From Pseudomonadota bacterium (GTDB lineage: Bacteria; Pseudomonadota; Gammaproteobacteria; Acidiferrobacterales; Acidiferrobacteraceae): a stretch of DNA of 64,000 bases. Below the pieces are notes generated by a model that had not been told where the DNA came from, did no database searches, and saw only the letters and a list, made by a program, of their open reading frames with translations. Positions 21,117 through 30,594 of the stretch are shown here, one piece after another (position 1 is the stretch's first letter; the number at the start of each line of letters is the position of its first letter). The stretch is taken from assembly GCA_021816425.1 (NCBI GenBank), contig JAKAXT010000001.1, forward strand, positions 1 to 64,000. Reading direction: 5' to 3'. A program made the position numbers and the translations under genes.

Positions 21117-21803
21117 TTAGTCGCGGCGACCCTGAAGGGCGCCCAGGATCTGGAGCAGGGACACGAAGATGTTCAGGACATCGAGGTAGAGGCTCACGGC
21201 GATGATGACCGGACGCGTCTCGCCGCCATTGATCATGCGGCTCGTATCGAACAAGACGAGCCCCGAGAATACGATCAGCGCCATGCCCGCCACCACGAGC
21301 TGGAGGCCCGCCAGATGGAAGAACATATTGGCGAGCGAGGCCAGCACCACGACCACGAGCCCCGTCATCAGGAAACCGCCCAGGTAACTGAAGTTGCGGC
21401 GCGACACGAGCGCGTAGATCGAGAGGCTCCCGAATATGATGGCGGTGCCAAACAAGGCCTCGGCGACGATACTCGGGCCGGCCGGCAGGCGCAGGTACAT
21501 CTCGATCGCCGGACCGAGCGAGAACCCCATGAGCCCCGTGAACACGAAGACCAGCGGAACGGCCATCGGGCTTCCGCGGCCGCCCGTCCATTCCACCGCA
21601 AACAGGCTCACGAAGGCCGCGATCATGACCATGATCGGATGCTGATAGGCGAACAGCGAGCGCATGCCGATTGCCGCCGTGAACGTGCTGAACAACAAGG
21701 TCGCGGCGAGCAGCAGATAGGTCCTATGGATGACCGTGGTGACGGCAGAGCCACCCTGCACACCCGTCGACGGGACATCCGCGTACCAATTAGAACGAGC
21801 CAT
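21117..21803 (-). CDS. Bax inhibitor-1/YccA family membrane protein
   Basis: 228 aa; multiple TM segments; LFDTSRMINGGETRPVIIAVSLYLDVLNIFVSLLQILG C-terminal BI-1 signature. Confidence 0.92.
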   Translation of the reverse strand: MARSNWYADVPSTGVQGGSAVTTVIHRTYLLLAATLLFSTFTAAIGMRSLFAYQHPIMVMIAAFVSLFAVEWTGGRGSPMAVPLVFVFTGLMGFSLGPAIEMYLRLPAGPSIVAEALFGTAIIFGSLSIYALVSRRNFSYLGGFLMTGLVVVVLASLANMFFHLAGLQLVVAGMALIVFSGLVLFDTSRMINGGETRPVIIAVSLYLDVLNIFVSLLQILGALQGRRD

Positions 21804-21885
21804 TCTGGCCCTCCTTACCGTGATGACGGTATAAACCGGTTATGTATGTTGACCCTTCCTACGATAACACATTCCCCAAGCGGGT

Positions 21886-22059
21886 TCAGACGGACCGCTC
21901 CAGCGCGTGCAGCACCGCGGCTACCAGAACGCCGACGAGTCCGATCCAGAAGAAAACCCACACCAGGGCGAGCAGAATATGCATAATGAACAACACCGCC
22001 CAGATCAGGAGCAGGCTCAAGCCCACACCCATGAGAGTCCGCTTGAGATCCCTGATCAT
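21886..22059 (-). CDS. Small hydrophobic membrane protein, 57 aa
   Basis: Manual translation MIRDLKRTLMGVGLSLLLIWAVLFIMHILLALVWVFFWIGLVGVLVAAVLHALERSV*. Two hydrophobic segments; GGGGGGAAT tract upstream of ATG. Absent from ORF track (too short). Confidence 0.6.
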   Translation of the reverse strand: MIRDLKRTLMGVGLSLLLIWAVLFIMHILLALVWVFFWIGLVGVLVAAVLHALERSV

Positions 22060-22301
22060 AAATTCCCCCCAGACCCGTTGTCTGGCGCCTTATATGGGGT
22101 CGTGCCGCGGCATCGTCAAGGGCGGGCGCCGCGGTACGCGATGGCGCAGTTTCTCAGCCCCGATACCAGCTTGGCGCCGCCCCCGCCCCGGGGCGCCCCA
22201 TGCCTGCGCCCAAGGGGCTGGCACAATGGTCGCCCAGGGGCCGAGGGGACGCGATCGCAGTTTCGGCGACCGCGCTTACTCCGGCCTCGCGAGGAGCCTG
22301 C

Positions 22302-22502
22302 ATGGATGACGCGGTTTCGGTGAAACCCCGGCTTGTGGTGATCGGCGACGGCATGGCCGGCATGCGCGCCATCGAGGAACTCCCGAAGATGGCCCCCGAC
22401 CCCCACGACATCACGGTCTTCGGCGATGAGCCCCACTACAACCGCATCCTGCTGTCCCCGGCGCTCGCGGGCGACCCGCATCCGACAGAGGGGTCACCAT
22501 GA
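22302..22502 (+). pseudogene. nirB-like remnant: N-terminal FAD/NAD-binding start of nitrite reductase large subunit, truncated to 66 aa
   Basis: MDDAVSVKPRLVVIGDGMAGMRAIEELPKMAPDPHDITVFGDEPHYNRILLSPALAGDPHPTEGSP*. The GDGMAGMRAIEEL...VFGDEPHYNRILLSPALAG segment is typical of NirB N-termini; the rest of the protein is missing. Confidence 0.75.
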
Positions 22503-22654
22503 GCGAAACGACGAACGACATGTCCTGGCAGGACGTCGCGGCGATGGCCGACATCCCGCCACTCGGTGGCCGGATCCTCCGGCTCGCAGGCCGCGGGATC
22601 GCCCTGCTGCGCAACATCGAAGGGGGACGCGTACGCCTCCGGTGGTCGCCATGA
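22499..22654 (+). pseudogene. nirD-like remnant: N- and C-terminal parts of a nitrite reductase small subunit without the Rieske core, 51 aa
   Basis: MSETTNDMSWQDVAAMADIPPLGGRILRLAGRGIALLRNIEGGRVRLRWSP*. Start resembles NirD (W.DV...DIPPLG.R), end resembles the C-terminal GGRVxL strand; no CxH/CxxH motifs. ATGA overlaps on both sides. Confidence 0.6.
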
Positions 22655-23721
22655 CCCTCGACCGCTCTCCGGAGATGACGACCATGATCCCGGCGCAGGA
22701 CATACCAGGGATACTAAGCGCCGTGGCGCGTGGCGCCGACGGCTCCTCCGACCTGAGCCGCGAGGCCGCGCATGCCCTGTTCGCCGAGTGGTTGAGCGGA
22801 CGGCTTCCCCCGGTCGCCCAGGGCGCGCTCTGGATCGCTTTCCGACTGAAGGGCGAGACCCTCGATGAACTGCAAGGCTTCGTGGCGGCCACCGAGGACT
22901 GTCTGGCGGCCCTCCCGGCCCCGGCGGGACCGAAACCCGTCGTCATCCCCTCCTACAACGGGGCGCGGCGCCACGCCAATCTCCTGCCCCTGCTCGCCTT
23001 GCTGCTCGCCCGCGAGGGGGTACCCGTGCTCATCCACGGCTCCTACGGCGGGCCCGCGGAGGACACGGCGCTTCTCCTGCCGCGCCACGATCCGAACGCA
23101 CGGACGACGACAGGCGAGATACTCGCCCACCTGGGGTTCCCTCCGGTGCCCACGCGCCACACCCTGCGCGCCCAACTCGAGCACCGCCATCTGGCCTACG
23201 TGCCCCTGGACGTACTCCATCCGCGACTGGCCTCCCTCCTGTCGCTGCGCCGCACGCTCGGCGTACGGTCGAGCCCGCACACCGTGGTCAAGCTCTTCAA
23301 CCCTTTCGAGACGCCCGCCGTGCAATGCGCCGCGGTCACCCACCCCCCCTATCTCGCGCGCCTGCGCGCGTTCTTCGTCGCCGCGAAATCCACGGCCCTC
23401 GTCCTGCGCGGCACGGAAGGGGAACCCGTGGCGCATGCCAGGCGGCGTCCGGCCCTGATCGGCATCGATGCCGGACGCGAGCACGAGTGGTTCGCCGAAG
23501 ACCGCGCGCCCTTGACCCACATCGCCGAACTCCCGGGCGACCGGGGCGCCGCCGCGACCTGCCTCTTCATCGAAGAGGCCTTGACCGGGCGACGCCCGAT
23601 CCCCGCCCCCATTCGCGACCAGGCGGCCTGCCTGCTCGTCATGAGCGGGGCCGCGAGCGACCTGCCATCGGCCCTGGCCCTGATCGGCTCGTCGCCGGGA
23701 CGGGCCGGGCCCCGCCCCTAG
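22651..23721 (+). CDS. TrpD2/YbiB-family protein (anthranilate phosphoribosyltransferase-like glycosyltransferase)
   Basis: IPSYNGARRHANLLPLLALLLAREGVPVLIHG, LGVRSSPHTVVKLFNPF, ATCLFIEEALTGRRPIP; ATG 22651 is in frame with the 22426..23721 ORF and overlaps the upstream TGA. Confidence 0.82.
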   Translation: MTLDRSPEMTTMIPAQDIPGILSAVARGADGSSDLSREAAHALFAEWLSGRLPPVAQGALWIAFRLKGETLDELQGFVAATEDCLAALPAPAGPKPVVIPSYNGARRHANLLPLLALLLAREGVPVLIHGSYGGPAEDTALLLPRHDPNARTTTGEILAHLGFPPVPTRHTLRAQLEHRHLAYVPLDVLHPRLASLLSLRRTLGVRSSPHTVVKLFNPFETPAVQCAAVTHPPYLARLRAFFVAAKSTALVLRGTEGEPVAHARRRPALIGIDAGREHEWFAEDRAPLTHIAELPGDRGAAATCLFIEEALTGRRPIPAPIRDQAACLLVMSGAASDLPSALALIGSSPGRAGPRP

Positions 23722-24028
23722 GGTCCCGCCGCGCCCGCGTCCCGCCGGGACTACCGTCCGGGTCGCGCCGCCCCTCGCGACCATATTCCCACGAAACATG
23801 CGGATTTTCCGGCATTCTGGACCGCTATCCGCGCCCCGGGGCTGCCCGTTCAGCAGCCGCACGCGGTCGTGCCCGTATGTCGCCTTCCCTCTCCCGTTCA
23901 CGCCCCGACGCGCCATCGGCCGCAGACGAGCGTCTATGATCGTCCCTACGAGACCGGACCGGTCCGCCTTCCGTGATCGGCGTCGCCGAGGCATGCCCGA
24001 CGTCGTTTGCGGCTACCGAGGGCAGTTC

Positions 24029-25816
24029 ATGGCCGCAAGCAAAAACTTTCCGTCCCCGCCCCTTGCGGAACAGCTCTTCCACGAACTCGCCAACACGCTG
24101 GACTTCGACCGCTTCTTCTTCAATGCAGCGCGGGCGGCGGGGCTTGCCGTCGGCGCAGACTACGCGGGTCTCGTGCGATGCCATGGGGACCCGCTGCGCT
24201 ATGAGTTCTTTTTCGCTCTCGACCCCGGCCACGAGGACCCTCCCACGCCCGAGGTCTCGAGGGCGGGCGCCGGCGCGCTCGCGCGCGCCCTGGCCCTGGG
24301 CGAGACCGTGTACGCCCCCGAAGATCCCCCGGCCGCCCCCGCGTCCCGCCTCGGGCTCGCCGCGCAGCTCGCGGTGCCCATGCGTGTCGCAGGACGCGTC
24401 GACGGCGCGCTCGTGCTGGCCTGGCGGCACCGCCCACGGCGCCCTCCGACCCGACGCCGGCTGCGCCTTGTGGAGGCCATGGTGGCCTTCATGGGCAACG
24501 CCAGCTACCGCTCGGCGGTCGAGGCCGCGCTCACCTGCGATGCCAGGCGCGATCCCCTCACCGGATTACCCAACCGCTGCGTGCTCATGGATCGCCTGGC
24601 CCATGGCTGCCGGCGGGCCGCGCGAGACGACCGCCTGCTGGTCATTGCGCTCCTCGATGTCGACCACTTCAAAGGCATCAACGACGAACTGGGGCACGAG
24701 GCCGGCGACCATCTGCTCATGACGGTGGCCGAGCGACTGGCCCATTCCGTGCGCCTGGCCGACACCGTGAGCCGCTACGGCGGGGACGAGTTCGTGATCC
24801 TCATGGAAGACATCACGCATCTCGAGCAGATCGAGGCCGTAATCGACCGCATACTGCTCGCCGTCCGCCAACCGATCCCGCTGCAAGGGCGCACCCTGAG
24901 CGTGACCATCAGCGCGGGCCTCACGATCTATCCTTTCGACGATCAGCCGCCCGACGTCCTGCTCCGGCACGCCGACCAGGCCATGTACGAGGCCAAGCGC
25001 GCCGGGGGCGACCGCTACCACTGTTTCGAGCGCACCAATACCGCCCGCCTCACAGAGCGCGCGCAGCTGCGTCGGGACATCGAGACGGCCCTTTCGCATG
25101 AGCTTTGGGCGCCTCGCTACCAACCGATCCTCGACCGCGAGGGCCATCCGGCCGGGGTCGAGGCCCGGCTTTGCTGGGAGAGGCCCGATGGCACCATCGT
25201 GCGCGAAGAGATGGCGTCCGAACTGAGCGCGGGGCCGGCGCGAAACGACTTCCTGGATCGCCTGCTCGCGGCGACCCGCCGGGATTGCGCCGCCTACGGC
25301 CCCCCGCCCGTGCCCCTCCACATCAACATCCACGCCGCCGACCTGTACGATCGCCGACTGCCCTCCCGGCTCTCGGACTGGCGCGACGAGGTCTACGGGA
25401 CCCGGGACGGGATCCTGGTCGTGGAGGTGCCGGACGACGCCCTGGCGTCCGATCCCCAGGCCGGCGCGCGGCTCGCCCTGGCCCTCCGGGCGCGTGGCCT
25501 GCGCCTCGTCGCCGATCAGTTCCAGGGACGCGAGGGCCTCGCCCACATAGCCGCGACGCCCCTCCATGGCGTCAAGTGCAGGCCGGCCGCCGATGCGACC
25601 GCGGCGCGCCTTCTGCGGGCCTTCGCCGCCGGGATGACCACCCTGGGTCTTGCCGTCTACGTCGACGGCGTCGACACCATCCCCCGCCGCATGGCCGCCG
25701 ACACGCTCGGGTGGAACTACGGCCAGGGTCTCGTCTACGCCCCCGAACTCGACGCCCCGACGATGGCGCGTTGGTTCAAGACCGCCGTGGCGTCCGCGCG
25801 GCTCGCACCGGACTAG
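24029..25816 (+). CDS. Diguanylate cyclase with GAF-like N-terminus and degenerate EAL domain
   Basis: DPLTGLPNR, VSRYGGDEFVIL with upstream RLAD I-site; C-terminal EAL-like region (GVEARLCW, LVADQF, VDGVDT). Start chosen at ATG 24029 with GAGGG upstream. Confidence 0.87.
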   Translation: MAASKNFPSPPLAEQLFHELANTLDFDRFFFNAARAAGLAVGADYAGLVRCHGDPLRYEFFFALDPGHEDPPTPEVSRAGAGALARALALGETVYAPEDPPAAPASRLGLAAQLAVPMRVAGRVDGALVLAWRHRPRRPPTRRRLRLVEAMVAFMGNASYRSAVEAALTCDARRDPLTGLPNRCVLMDRLAHGCRRAARDDRLLVIALLDVDHFKGINDELGHEAGDHLLMTVAERLAHSVRLADTVSRYGGDEFVILMEDITHLEQIEAVIDRILLAVRQPIPLQGRTLSVTISAGLTIYPFDDQPPDVLLRHADQAMYEAKRAGGDRYHCFERTNTARLTERAQLRRDIETALSHELWAPRYQPILDREGHPAGVEARLCWERPDGTIVREEMASELSAGPARNDFLDRLLAATRRDCAAYGPPPVPLHINIHAADLYDRRLPSRLSDWRDEVYGTRDGILVVEVPDDALASDPQAGARLALALRARGLRLVADQFQGREGLAHIAATPLHGVKCRPAADATAARLLRAFAAGMTTLGLAVYVDGVDTIPRRMAADTLGWNYGQGLVYAPELDAPTMARWFKTAVASARLAPD

Positions 25817-26194
25817 GCCGGCCCAAGGCGGACGTCCTGCCCCTTCGCGGCCGGCGTCCGCCGCCTGGCGGTACGGCGTCCCGGCCTTCCTCCCCCGACG
25901 CATGCAATGAAGCCCCCGCCGCCTCCCGTTCGGGTCCTCGATGCCGATGGGGGGCGTCGGCGCGTGAGACCGGTCGCGGGCGCAGCGCGACCTGCCAGGG
26001 CCCTCGAGGGCATTGTCCTGCTTCGAGGCCTCGTCGCGGCGCGCTCAGGAAGCGCCCCGCTGCATGTAAAGCGGGCCGTGCCCGCCGCGCGAATCCGCTC
26101 GCTCGCCTGCCTGTCGGGGCGGTCGGGTGCGATCTGCGGGGCCTTGGCGCCCTCGGCAGGCCGGGGGGGGTGCCACGGGATGGCCGTTCGGCCG

Positions 26195-27145
26195 TCAAGA
26201 CCCTCCGCGCCCCATGAGGTCGCGGACGATGGCGCTCCGATAACGAATGGGGAGGGAGTAGTGCCCCTCGCCCTCGATCACGCGCAGACGGGCCCCCGGC
26301 ATGAGCGCGGCGATCTCGCGCGCCATGCGCACAGGCACGATGCGGTCCGCCGCGCCGTGCCAGACCGTGCACTCCGACGGGATCTCGGCCAGGGAGAAGT
26401 CCCATGGCCGCACATAGAGGAGCAGATCCTGCACCGCGGCCTGCGCCCCGCGACGCATGCCTTCGTACTGCGCGGCCACCAGCACGTCGAGGACCGCAGG
26501 GTCGGCCAGCACCTCGCGATCCGCGGCCGAGGCGAGACGGGCGCCGAGCCGTAAACGGCCCCTCAAACGCAGGAACCGCGTCACGGGCCAGGCGACGAGC
26601 GGGGCCAGGACCGGTCCGAGGTCGGCGAGACGCAGGGCCCCGCGGACCAACGGGAACAGATCGTCGCGACACGCCCGCAGCGCCATGGGCGGCCCCAGCG
26701 CGCCCACCAGGGCGCTGCGCGTGATCCGCTCGGGCATGTTGGCGAGCAAAGACAGGGCGTACGGCCCGCCACCCGACACCCCAATGACCGCGACCCGACC
26801 GAGTCCGAGGTGATCCATGAGGAATGCGGCATCATGGGCAAAGCCCCCCAAGGTGCGTCCCTTGAGCGGGCTCGACCGCGCGTAGCCCGGTCGGTCCGGG
26901 GCGATGAGGCGCGCGCCCTCGGCGGCCAGCACGGGGGCGAGCAGGCCCGCCTCGAGCGAGCAGCTCGGGAATCCATGACAATAAAGGATCGGCGTCCCTG
27001 ATCGCGGGCCGTAATCCACATACGCGAGTCGCCGTCCGTCCGGCAGGCTCACGGACCCGAGCGAAGCGCCCGCGGGCATCACGCGGGCCTCCTCGAGCGA
27101 CCCCGCGGCCCCCGACCGCTTCGGCATTCGACCGCCCTCCCCCAT
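26195..27145 (-). CDS. Alpha/beta hydrolase
   Basis: GTPILYCHGFPSCSLEAGLL, LIAPDRPGYARSSP, VAVIGVSGGGPYALSLLAN, GHYSLPIRYRSAI; full catalytic-triad layout. Confidence 0.9.
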   Translation of the reverse strand: MGEGGRMPKRSGAAGSLEEARVMPAGASLGSVSLPDGRRLAYVDYGPRSGTPILYCHGFPSCSLEAGLLAPVLAAEGARLIAPDRPGYARSSPLKGRTLGGFAHDAAFLMDHLGLGRVAVIGVSGGGPYALSLLANMPERITRSALVGALGPPMALRACRDDLFPLVRGALRLADLGPVLAPLVAWPVTRFLRLRGRLRLGARLASAADREVLADPAVLDVLVAAQYEGMRRGAQAAVQDLLLYVRPWDFSLAEIPSECTVWHGAADRIVPVRMAREIAALMPGARLRVIEGEGHYSLPIRYRSAIVRDLMGRGGS

Positions 27146-27468
27146 CGCGAACCCCCTTCAGTGGCTACCGGACACCATCGATCGGCTCCCGCCTCCTCGC
27201 CGCCTTGCGCCGGGGTGCACGCGCCCGCAAGACGCGGGCGGGCCGCCGCGCCCCGCGGGGCACGACCCGGTCGGCCCAGGAGTCGGACCGGCCGCGAGAC
27301 CCGCCCCATCTCGAGTCGGTGAGCGGCCGCTTCGCGTCCGGGACCGCGACCCGAGGCCCGCGCCCCGCGGGTTCCCAGGGAGACGCGTTTCGCGTTATCC
27401 TCCCGCGGATGCTCGCCCCGAAAGAGGTTCCGGTCTCCGTCATGCCTTCGGCAACACCTTAGCCGCTC

Positions 27469-28638
27469 GTGCGCAAACTTTCGTTTCTGACCGCCATCGC
27501 GCTCACAGGCGCGCTCGCGCTCCTCAGCTCCACGATGGCCAAGACCCCGACCTTGCCCCTTTTCGCGCGATCGCTCGGGGCGCCGCCGCAGCTCATAGGC
27601 TGGGCGGTGATGGCCTCGACCGTGCCGGGCATCCTCATAAGCCTGCCGGCCGGCCTCTTGCGCGACCGCCTGGGAGCCCGGCCGCTGCTCATTGCGGCGC
27701 TCTTCGTGTTCGCCACCGCCCCGTTCCTGTATCTGCTCGTGCATACCATAGGCGAACTCGCCGTCGTGCGCTTCTACCACGGCTTCGCCACGGCCATCTT
27801 CGGCACCGTCGTAGGCGCCGAGATCGCCGCCCGCTATCCGGAGAGTCGCGGCCACGCGCTCAGCGTCTACAGCTCGGTGAGCACCATCGGGCGCTCGATC
27901 GCGCCCTTCCTGGGCGGCGTCCTGATCTCGGAGGCCGATTTCCCCGGCGTCTTCATCGGTTGCGCGGTGGCCGGGGTGCTGGCCCTGAGCCTCGGGCTGC
28001 GCGCGACCGCCGACCACGCGCCGGCCACCCCGCCCACCCACCGTGCGTCCGCGACGGGCAAAACGGCGGCCGTGCTGCGTGACCGCGTGGTGCTGATCAC
28101 GAGCTTGGTGGAGGCCCTGCAATACCTGGTCTTCGGGTCGGTCGAGGCCTTTCTGGCGGTCTATGCCGCGCATCACCACATGCCACCCTGGACCATAGGC
28201 CTGCTGCTCGGCATCCAGCTCGGCATCGTCGTGCTGGTCAAGCCGCGGCTTGGCGCCCTCTCCGATCGCTTCGGGCGTCGCCCCATGATCCTCGCGGGGC
28301 TCCTGATCGGGGCGCTGGCCGTCTCGATCCTGCCGTTCACCACCCGCTTCTGGGCGCTTTTGCTGATCAATGCGGCCTTCGGGGCGGGATTCGCGGCGAC
28401 CACGGCGGCGACCGGCGCCCTGGTCGCCGACCGCGCGCGCTCGGGCGGCTTCGGGGCCAGCATGGGCGTTCTGCGCTCGATCATGGACATAGGCCAGGCG
28501 ACCGGACCGGTCCTGACCGGTGCGCTCATAGGTGCGGGCGGCTACCGCCTGGCCTTCTTGACGCTCGCAGCGCTCCTCGTGATCGCGGCATTGGCCTTGG
28601 CGCTCTCAAGACACGACAGGCCGGTCGCCCGCTCCTGA
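27469..28638 (+). CDS. MFS transporter
   Basis: 389 aa, 12-TM-like; SLPAGLLRDRLGARPLLI, GALSDRFGRRPMILAGLL MFS motif A copies. Confidence 0.9.
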   Translation: MRKLSFLTAIALTGALALLSSTMAKTPTLPLFARSLGAPPQLIGWAVMASTVPGILISLPAGLLRDRLGARPLLIAALFVFATAPFLYLLVHTIGELAVVRFYHGFATAIFGTVVGAEIAARYPESRGHALSVYSSVSTIGRSIAPFLGGVLISEADFPGVFIGCAVAGVLALSLGLRATADHAPATPPTHRASATGKTAAVLRDRVVLITSLVEALQYLVFGSVEAFLAVYAAHHHMPPWTIGLLLGIQLGIVVLVKPRLGALSDRFGRRPMILAGLLIGALAVSILPFTTRFWALLLINAAFGAGFAATTAATGALVADRARSGGFGASMGVLRSIMDIGQATGPVLTGALIGAGGYRLAFLTLAALLVIAALALALSRHDRPVARS

Positions 28639-28651
28639 GCGGGTCCGGCGC

Positions 28652-29368
28652 TCAGCCGAGCAGCTTCCACAGGCAGCGACCACCGCTCTTTTTGTCGAGC
28701 ACCTCGAGATAGGCGTCGTGGGCGGCAAGCTCCTCCGGCGATGGCGGGATGACGAGCGGCTCGCCGCCCTCGAAGGCGAAGCCCTCGCCCGCCACGGCCT
28801 CGACCTTGACGGTCTCCTCGAGAAACAAGGGCGTCTGGCCACCGGTCATCGACAGATAGACGTCGGCCAGGATCTCGGCATCCAGGAGCGCGCCGTGGAC
28901 GACGCGCTGGCTGTTGTCGATGCCATAGCGGCGACACAAGGCGTCGAGGTTGTTTTTCTGACCCGGGTGCAGGGTGCGCGCGAGCTTCAGGGTGTCCTGG
29001 ACCGCGCAGCATTCCTCGATCCGGGCCACGGGCAGCGCGCAGCCCTGCGCGGCGGCGCGCGCGAACTCGGCGTTCAGAAAGCCCACGTCGAACGGGGCGT
29101 TATGGATCAGGAGCTCGGCGCCCTCGACGAAGGCGATGAACTCGGCCGCCACGTCCGCAAAGCGCGGCTTGTCCTCCAGCATCGCGTTGGTGATGCCATG
29201 GATCTCGACCGCCGCCGCGTCGATCTCGCGATCCGGATTCAGGTACTGGTGGAACCGCCGCCCCGTGAGCCGCCTGTCGACGAGCTCGATGGCGCCCACC
29301 TCGATGACGCGATGCCCCTCCGCGGGCTCGAGGCCCGTGGTTTCGGTATCCAGAACGATTTGCCGCAT
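28652..29368 (-). CDS. dnaQ: DNA polymerase III subunit epsilon (3'-5' exonuclease)
   Basis: [63 protein letters not shown]; DnaQ exonuclease motifs. Start ATG at 29368. Confidence 0.95.
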   Translation of the reverse strand: MRQIVLDTETTGLEPAEGHRVIEVGAIELVDRRLTGRRFHQYLNPDREIDAAAVEIHGITNAMLEDKPRFADVAAEFIAFVEGAELLIHNAPFDVGFLNAEFARAAAQGCALPVARIEECCAVQDTLKLARTLHPGQKNNLDALCRRYGIDNSQRVVHGALLDAEILADVYLSMTGGQTPLFLEETVKVEAVAGEGFAFEGGEPLVIPPSPEELAAHDAYLEVLDKKSGGRCLWKLLG

Positions 29369-29826
29369 CACGATGCCCCCTTGCGTCTCACGCCTTGCAG
29401 GCGGTCTATGGCCTCGTTGGCGAGACGGTCCGCCTGCTCGTTCCCGGCATCGCCGGAGTGCCCCTTCACCCATCGCCAATGCACGCGGTGGCGGCTTGCC
29501 ACCGCCTCCAGCTCCCGCCATAGATCCGCATTCGCGACCGGCTGGCGCGCGGACGTGACCCATCCCCGCCGCTTCCATTGGGCAAGCCATTCGGTGATGC
29601 CGCGGCGCACATACTGCGAATCCGTGACGAGCTCGACGTCGCAGGCGCGCGTCAGGGCCTTCAGGGCCGAGATCGCCGCCAGGAGCTCCATGCGATTGTT
29701 GGTCGTCAGGGCCTCCGCGCCGCTCAACACGCGCTCGTGGGTGCCCGATCGCAGGACCGCGCCCCAGCCCCCGGGGCCCGGATTGCCGCGGCACGCCCCG
29801 TCTGTGTAGATCACGATCTTAGCCAT
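29368..29826 (-). CDS. rnhA: Ribonuclease HI
   Basis: [70 protein letters not shown]. Confidence 0.95.
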   Translation of the reverse strand: MAKIVIYTDGACRGNPGPGGWGAVLRSGTHERVLSGAEALTTNNRMELLAAISALKALTRACDVELVTDSQYVRRGITEWLAQWKRRGWVTSARQPVANADLWRELEAVASRHRVHWRWVKGHSGDAGNEQADRLANEAIDRLQGVRRKGAS

Positions 29827-30571
29827 AACGGGCCCCCGCCGGCTGCGACAGCGCGCGCAAGCGCGCCTGCCTCCGGGTCGCAAGGATCGGCGTCATGCCC
29901 ACCACGCGCTTCTGGGCGACGAGGACGTACACGGCGCCCCCCAGGGGCCACCAGCGATCGCCCATGCGCTCCATGAAGGATAGACGATCCATCCAGCGCT
30001 GACGCCCGAAAGGGGGCCGATAAAAGAGCATGCTGCCCTGCGTCAGCTCGAAGTCGAGCAAGGACAGCCAGTCGCGCAGGCGCCGCACGCCTATCCAATC
30101 CCCGCACCACGGGGCGCGGCTGGAAGGGCGGCGCAGGAGGCACGGGACCCGCCACAGGCTCATGGCATTGAAGCCCAGGATCACGATGTGGCCTTCCGGC
30201 ACCAAGACGCGGTGCGCCTCCCGCAACAGCTGGTGGGGCGCCGCCGACACATCGAGCGAATGCGCCAGCAGCACGACCTGCACCGACTTGCTGTCGAACG
30301 GCAGGGCCTCGGCGCGTCCCGCCACCCACTGCGGGCCGTTCATGGCCGGCTGCGGATCGACCAGGAGATGCACGGCCGTCGGGCTCGACTCGAGCAGGTC
30401 GCGACGTCCGAACCACCCGCACTGGACCGCGAAGGTGCCGGGTAGGGCCGGCAGGATTTCACGCAGCCGATGCGCCTCCAGGGCCTGCAGAGACTCACCG
30501 AGCGCCCCCTTGAACCATTCCCGCAGTCGAGCGGCGCGCGCTTCCACGCTTTCGTCCGTTGACTCCCCCAT
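29819..30571 (-). CDS. SAM-dependent methyltransferase (class I, yafS-like position)
   Basis: [60 protein letters not shown]; lies between gloB and rnhA. Confidence 0.85.
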   Translation of the reverse strand: MGESTDESVEARAARLREWFKGALGESLQALEAHRLREILPALPGTFAVQCGWFGRRDLLESSPTAVHLLVDPQPAMNGPQWVAGRAEALPFDSKSVQVVLLAHSLDVSAAPHQLLREAHRVLVPEGHIVILGFNAMSLWRVPCLLRRPSSRAPWCGDWIGVRRLRDWLSLLDFELTQGSMLFYRPPFGRQRWMDRLSFMERMGDRWWPLGGAVYVLVAQKRVVGMTPILATRRQARLRALSQPAGARYG

Positions 30572-30594
30572 GACTTACCCTCACACTGCGTCGC

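Noticed and set aside
27222-27240. CGCCCGC-aagac-GCGGGCG hairpin upstream of the MFS and alpha/beta hydrolase genes
   Set aside because: Short 7-bp GC-only stem expected by chance in such GC-rich sequence; position between divergent starts does not suit a terminator.
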